Shown here: in pieces, positions 59,751 through 64,000 of the stretch
How the letters are laid out: the number at the start of each line of letters is the position of its first letter
Numbering within the stretch: the stretch's first letter is position 1
DNA from: Ophioderma brevispina
Taxonomy: Eukaryota; Echinodermata; Ophiuroidea; Amphilepidida; Ophiodermatidae
Assembly (NCBI GenBank): GCA_023653785.1
Contig: JAMKCH010035213.1
Coordinates: 33,892-97,891 of the forward strand
DNA length: 64,000 nt
Direction of reading: 5' to 3'
Notes under the pieces: generated by a model
The model's input: the letters and a program-made list of their open reading frames with translations, nothing else
Told to the model about the DNA's origin: nothing
Databases searched by the model: none
Made by a program: the position numbers and the translations under genes

Positions 59751-60737
59751 ACAGGGTGTCTCAGAAAGAACGTTACCCTCCAGAAACGGCCATTTTTGCT
59801 TACTTAATCAATTCTTATCCTTGTTTTAGCTTTATATTATGAAAATATATACTCTTTTGAACATATGGTGAAACAAGAAAGAAAACGGTGAAAAAATAAC
59901 CAAGCAATTACTATTTCCCTAAAAATGATGCAAACATACTTTGTCCACGGCTACCAATAGCAGAGAAACATGTACATTGTATTCTTATGGATTTGGGCAC
60001 ACATAAGTTCTACATTTAATAATTTGTTCGCATGTAATGCCTAAAAAGCACCTGAAACATTCATTAATTTGTTCTGCAGAATTAAGTGACCTATATCCCC
60101 TCACCCGTCTCCCATCATAATGCAGATATGAATTTGGTTAAGCGCACTTTCCAAATAATGGCATTGGGGCAAAACTCCTACAATGGCATATTCTACTGAA
60201 CTCTTGGGTGTAAAGGACCATCGTTCATAGTGAATGGGTATAAACGTTTTCCGTCAATGTAATGTAGGGTTCCCAGTAAGATGGCAATCAAGGAGAACAG
60301 AGAAAAATTCTGGAGCAAGGCAAGACTCCAAAGAAGTCCAAGGAGAGAAATATGATCGTCAACGAACAGGACGATCGCCTGCAAATAATGCTGCGTGCGT
60401 AGAGAAGTGAACAATAAACTCTAAAACCAGCCAGCAACGGACCTTGAAATTTGAGAGTATTATTGGCCGGAGGGTCTTTTAAAACATTTTTATGTTGGGG
60501 ATATTGGCATCCATGGTTTCCTCTGCTAATGCTAGTCGTGGACAAAAGTACGTTTGCATCATTTTTAGGGAAATACTCATTGTTTGGTTATTTTTTCACG
60601 GTTTTCTTTCTTGTTTTCACCATATGTTCACAAAACTACATATTTTCGTAATATAAAGCTAAAACAAGGATAAGAATTGATTAAGTAAGTAAAAATGGCC
60701 GTTTCTGGAGGGTAACGTTCTTTCTGAGACACCCTGT
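59751..60737. mobile_element. Mariner-like MITE with about 205 bp TIRs
   Basis: The termini are CAGGGTGTCTCAGAAAG and its complement, each flanked by TA. The TIRs match over roughly 205 bases with few differences (for example through CCAGAAACGGCCATTTTTGC and ACTTACTTAATCAATTC). The interior of about 570 bases has only short open frames and no transposase signature. The termini resemble those of the 28219-30220 element, so the two are probably related families. Confidence 0.85.
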
Positions 60738-61628
60738 AGAGAAGCACGCGCACGTGAACTCATACATTAACAGGTATTAATGGTTCATACTACTACTACT
60801 AATTGACGCGACACGTGTCTTAGAAGGGGGACACGGGGCGTTGTGACCAAAGTTCCGATGGTCACAGATGCGGGGGAAGATGTTTTTTCTCACGGCCTGA
60901 GCTGACAGGCTCCAGGTCCGACATATAACTCATTTTTTTAGTTAAGATGGAAATTCATTATTTTTCCATTTACTTGAGGGCATTAACCTTTACCTTCTCC
61001 ACCTTTAATTTTCCACCAATGTTCAACGCCTCGTTATAGTTTTTGCTGTGAAAAGTACATGTAACAACATTTGCACAGTTCAACCAATTCAGGTTCAAAG
61101 AAGTATTCAATATTAAGGTTTCGAGGCGATGATAAAAAAATGTTCTACGGGCGGGCGAACCGTTCATTTATGGTCGGTCGGTTCGTCCGTCATTTTTAGG
61201 GGACCTTTTTGTTGTTGTTGTGTGTTGTTTTTTTCAAATGATCTCGAAAACGCCTAATCTGTGTTGATTGGGTCCGTAGAACGTTTTTTTTTCATAGCCT
61301 TATGTATTCATTTTATATTGTATTCCTCGCATCTCAATGATGATCGACATGGTTATAGAAGAGTGACAACGCAGTAGGGGCCTATATGCATATGTACGCT
61401 TTCACAGATATGAAAAAAACCCTAAAACTTCCCTCTTGGTCCTCTACAATACTGAAGAATTACTCATCCGAACTCCAGTGGGTGTAGATTTAAAAACTAT
61501 ATTACTTCAAATTATGTTATGGCTTTCATTTTGTTATTGGTTCGAAATCATCCACCAGTATTACTTTGCTCTTTTAATTGCAGAAAATCCCAAGGCTATA
61601 TATTTTACGAAATGAAACGGATTCTTAA

Positions 61629-61918
61629 GGTGGTTCTGAACCCTAAAATTAAAAAAAAGCCTAACCATTTACAGGTATAATTTCTAAAGACGCACGCTAT
61701 TAAAATTATTTCATCTTAAAATCATTGAAAAAGACAGCAAAGTATCCGTTTCACACAAAGCTACCACCAGAAGTGTAAACATTTTGCGAAACGAAACGGG
61801 CTCACTGCACCCGATGTACTGGTACAGCAATGCATATTTGGTGTGTATACCAAGGTTCATAAAATGGTGCAGATGCTGTAAATGGTTAGGCTTTTTAATT
61901 TTATGGTTCAGAACCACC
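61629..61918. repeat. MITE-like element, 290 bp, 43 bp TIRs
   Basis: The ends are GGTGGTTCTGAACC-TAAAAT and the complement. The TIRs run to CTAACCATTTACAG / CTGTAAATGGTTAG. I see no clear target-site duplication. Confidence 0.85.
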
Positions 61919-62007
61919 AGACTGCCTCTGTCATCATGGTCATGTAAACTTGGATGTATATAAATTCTGGTGATAAAATAGAAGTGTAGGCCTAAATGCA
62001 TGGCAAC

Positions 62008-62532
62008 TTAAAGAGACACTGGCACATTTCCTTCAGCATACGCCCTCAATTTTCCTCAAAACTATATTTAGCTTCTTATAATGGTTTCTGTGTGTATTAT
62101 CTCTCGTCTGAAATTACAAAGCCTAAAAAAACGATCTCCTTATGAGTAAAAAGATGATTTTTGGATTAACGTCGCAGGCGACGTAATTCAGCAGACGACG
62201 GAAATGGCGCGTAACAAGAAGGAAAACACACTCCGTATGCATGTTCCCACGGTAGAACGCTGTTTGTTTAACCGGTCTGGGACCTTTGTGTTTTAATATT
62301 AATAGTACGAGTCTATGATAGAATGCATGCAATTACACATTGATGATAACGTTATGGAAAACTTAAAAGTTTTAGCCTATAAAATATTACCTGGATGTTT
62401 TAAACCTCTTATTAACGTCTATATCTGTTTTTGAGTACATTATTTAAGAATTTAAAAAAAAATCTCTATTCTTCCATGGCCTAGACTATCATTTGAGAGC
62501 AATTGAAGAAAATGTGCCAGTGATCGCTTTAA
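62008..62532. repeat. MITE-like element, 525 bp, 27-28 bp TIRs
   Basis: The left end is TTAAAGAGACACTGGCACAT. The right end, inverted, is TTAAAGCGATCACTGGCACA. Each TIR continues to TTTCCTTC / TTTTCTTC. No coding content. Confidence 0.8.
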
Positions 62533-64000
62533 TGAAAAAAGAAATGAAGTTTTTGTCATGAAAGTTCCTCTTTCTTAATATATTTGTTTCATACTGCGGG
62601 TTTTTGTAAACTCAAGGCATAGCCGACATTGTAAAGTGTATGTGTTTTTCAAATGAGTTGAATTAATATCAATGTGCTGAGATGCATTAAAGATAGCCTA
62701 TATGTGTTTACTTGTTGCTTTCTTGTAAGCTGGTGTATTGAAAAATGTTAAGCCACTATCAGTCATCAAGTTTCTATAGAGACGTGCAGAACAAACAGCG
62801 CCCTCAATTGTGGTCGAAGTTGAGATTTGTGGCATATTTTGGTCCTCAACAAATATAGACAATACTGTTAAACCTCAAGTTGACCCCGATGTATCTTCCT
62901 CATAGGTAGGCCTATGTTCTTCAAACTCTTCAGAAATCTCGATACAGGTGTCAAGTTACTTATTTCAATGATTGTTATGAGTGATGAGAACGTTATAAGA
63001 AGGCACGACGGTATATTTGGACTGAATTTTGTGGGGGTTAAATAGCGTCACGTTATTCTGCAGTTAATAAATGTCCCGAGTTTCTGCTGGACACTGATTC
63101 CTTCGCTGAACGCCCATTCATCTTAAGGGCGTATGAACTAGTGCTGTTGTTTTACACGAATTTTTGCACCATTTTAAACATCAAAAACTGTGTTCTATCG
63201 TTACCAACAAAGGTTAGCCAATGCAGACAATCCTGAATTGTATTTTTTGCCGCTTTACAACAGTATTTGACCATTTAAAGTCCCAAAAACTGCTTGGTCA
63301 TAACGGCGGGAATTTAAGCACATTACACGCCGTCAGGCGCAAGGCACAGCATCGCGTCGCGCGGTGAATTTTGCTGCGTAATTAAGCGTCCGCGTGTTTT
63401 ATGTAATATGCGCAGAACGCCATCTTGGAAAAACGAAAAATAATATTTGAACATGTACCAAAGCGACTAATTTAGACCAGATGAAATTTCAATTCCATTG
63501 ATTTTGATGAGTTGAAGACAAGAGGTTTGATTCAATAGTGCATAAAGATGTAGTTTCATCCACTTGCACAACCTACTCAATTTTGAAGTTAAAAAAGGTA
63601 AAGTTATGGGAAAGAGACAGCTTGAAAATGGCTGAAAATCACTTTTTTACTAAAACACAGATTTTCTCAATGTTCAATTTTCGCAAATTTGGCACTTTTC
63701 AGACAAAGATAAACTCCAAAAAATACCGAAGTAGTAAAAGGTAAGGTTAACTTTGCAGACGCTACGATAGCAATCGGTCTTTCTAGGGAAATTTTCTCAA
63801 TTTCATTTTTCGGTTTCTAACTAAGATATTCTCCAATATATACTCAAATTTGCGAAAGAAAGGTTAAAAAATCACACTTTTGACCATTGTTCCTTTATAT
63901 TTTCGAACAAGTAAGCCTCTATTTTTAAAAAATGAAAAACCCGTCCTAGACAAATTTGTCTTGTCTCTAAAAAATAACATACGAAATCATGAAAAATTCA
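62533..64000. other. Stretch without recognised gene
   Basis: No exon, RNA gene or clear repeat noticed. A CG-rich patch (GGCGCAAGGC...GCGTCGCGCGGTG) lies near 63328-63365. Confidence 0.4.

Overview
The window is eukaryotic. It has GT-AG introns, very low gene density, abundant microsatellites and G/C homopolymer runs, LINE-type retrotransposon remains, tRNA-derived SINE-like pieces and an unusually large number of inverted-repeat (foldback or MITE-like) DNA elements. The gene content (a TNF-superfamily ligand and a fragment of an arthropod-type hemocyanin/prophenoloxidase) fits an invertebrate animal. I favour a marine deuterostome such as an echinoderm or hemichordate from the general look of the repeats, but that is inference, and an arthropod is not excluded by the sequence alone.

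Layout. 1-3.2 kb: no recognised gene. 3.2-12.2 kb: a degraded non-LTR retrotransposon (endonuclease plus reverse transcriptase). Its 5' half, with about 2.2 kb of flanking DNA, is present twice in tandem, and the two copies differ by very many single-base indels. 12.3-13.4 kb: a second LINE 3' scrap and a 0.9 kb foldback element. 13.7-17.2 kb: the C-terminal (immunoglobulin-like) domain of a hemocyanin/prophenoloxidase-like protein, in three exon-like blocks with at least three frame breaks. 17-38.9 kb: repeat-dominated DNA, including two long-TIR elements, a minisatellite, nested hairpins and a 1.7 kb TIR element with a likely target-site duplication.

38.9-56.7 kb: one well-supported, apparently intact gene on the + strand. 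Six exons splice in consistent phase to a 301-residue type II membrane protein with a furin-type site and a complete TNF homology domain. Its introns carry a TIR element, an inverted SINE-like pair, a GTTTAA-rich nested element and, in the last intron, a 1.9 kb satellite array. 56.7-64 kb: no gene recognised, but a mariner-like element with about 205 bp TIRs and two further MITE-like elements.

The two gene-like loci may both relate to innate immunity (TNF ligand; phenoloxidase family), but nothing here shows that they act together. The indel-rich copies in the first 12 kb, the frame breaks at 13.7-17.2 kb and a second indel-rich tandem pair at 27 kb raise the possibility of locally unpolished long-read consensus. 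The intact TNF frame shows the problem is not uniform.
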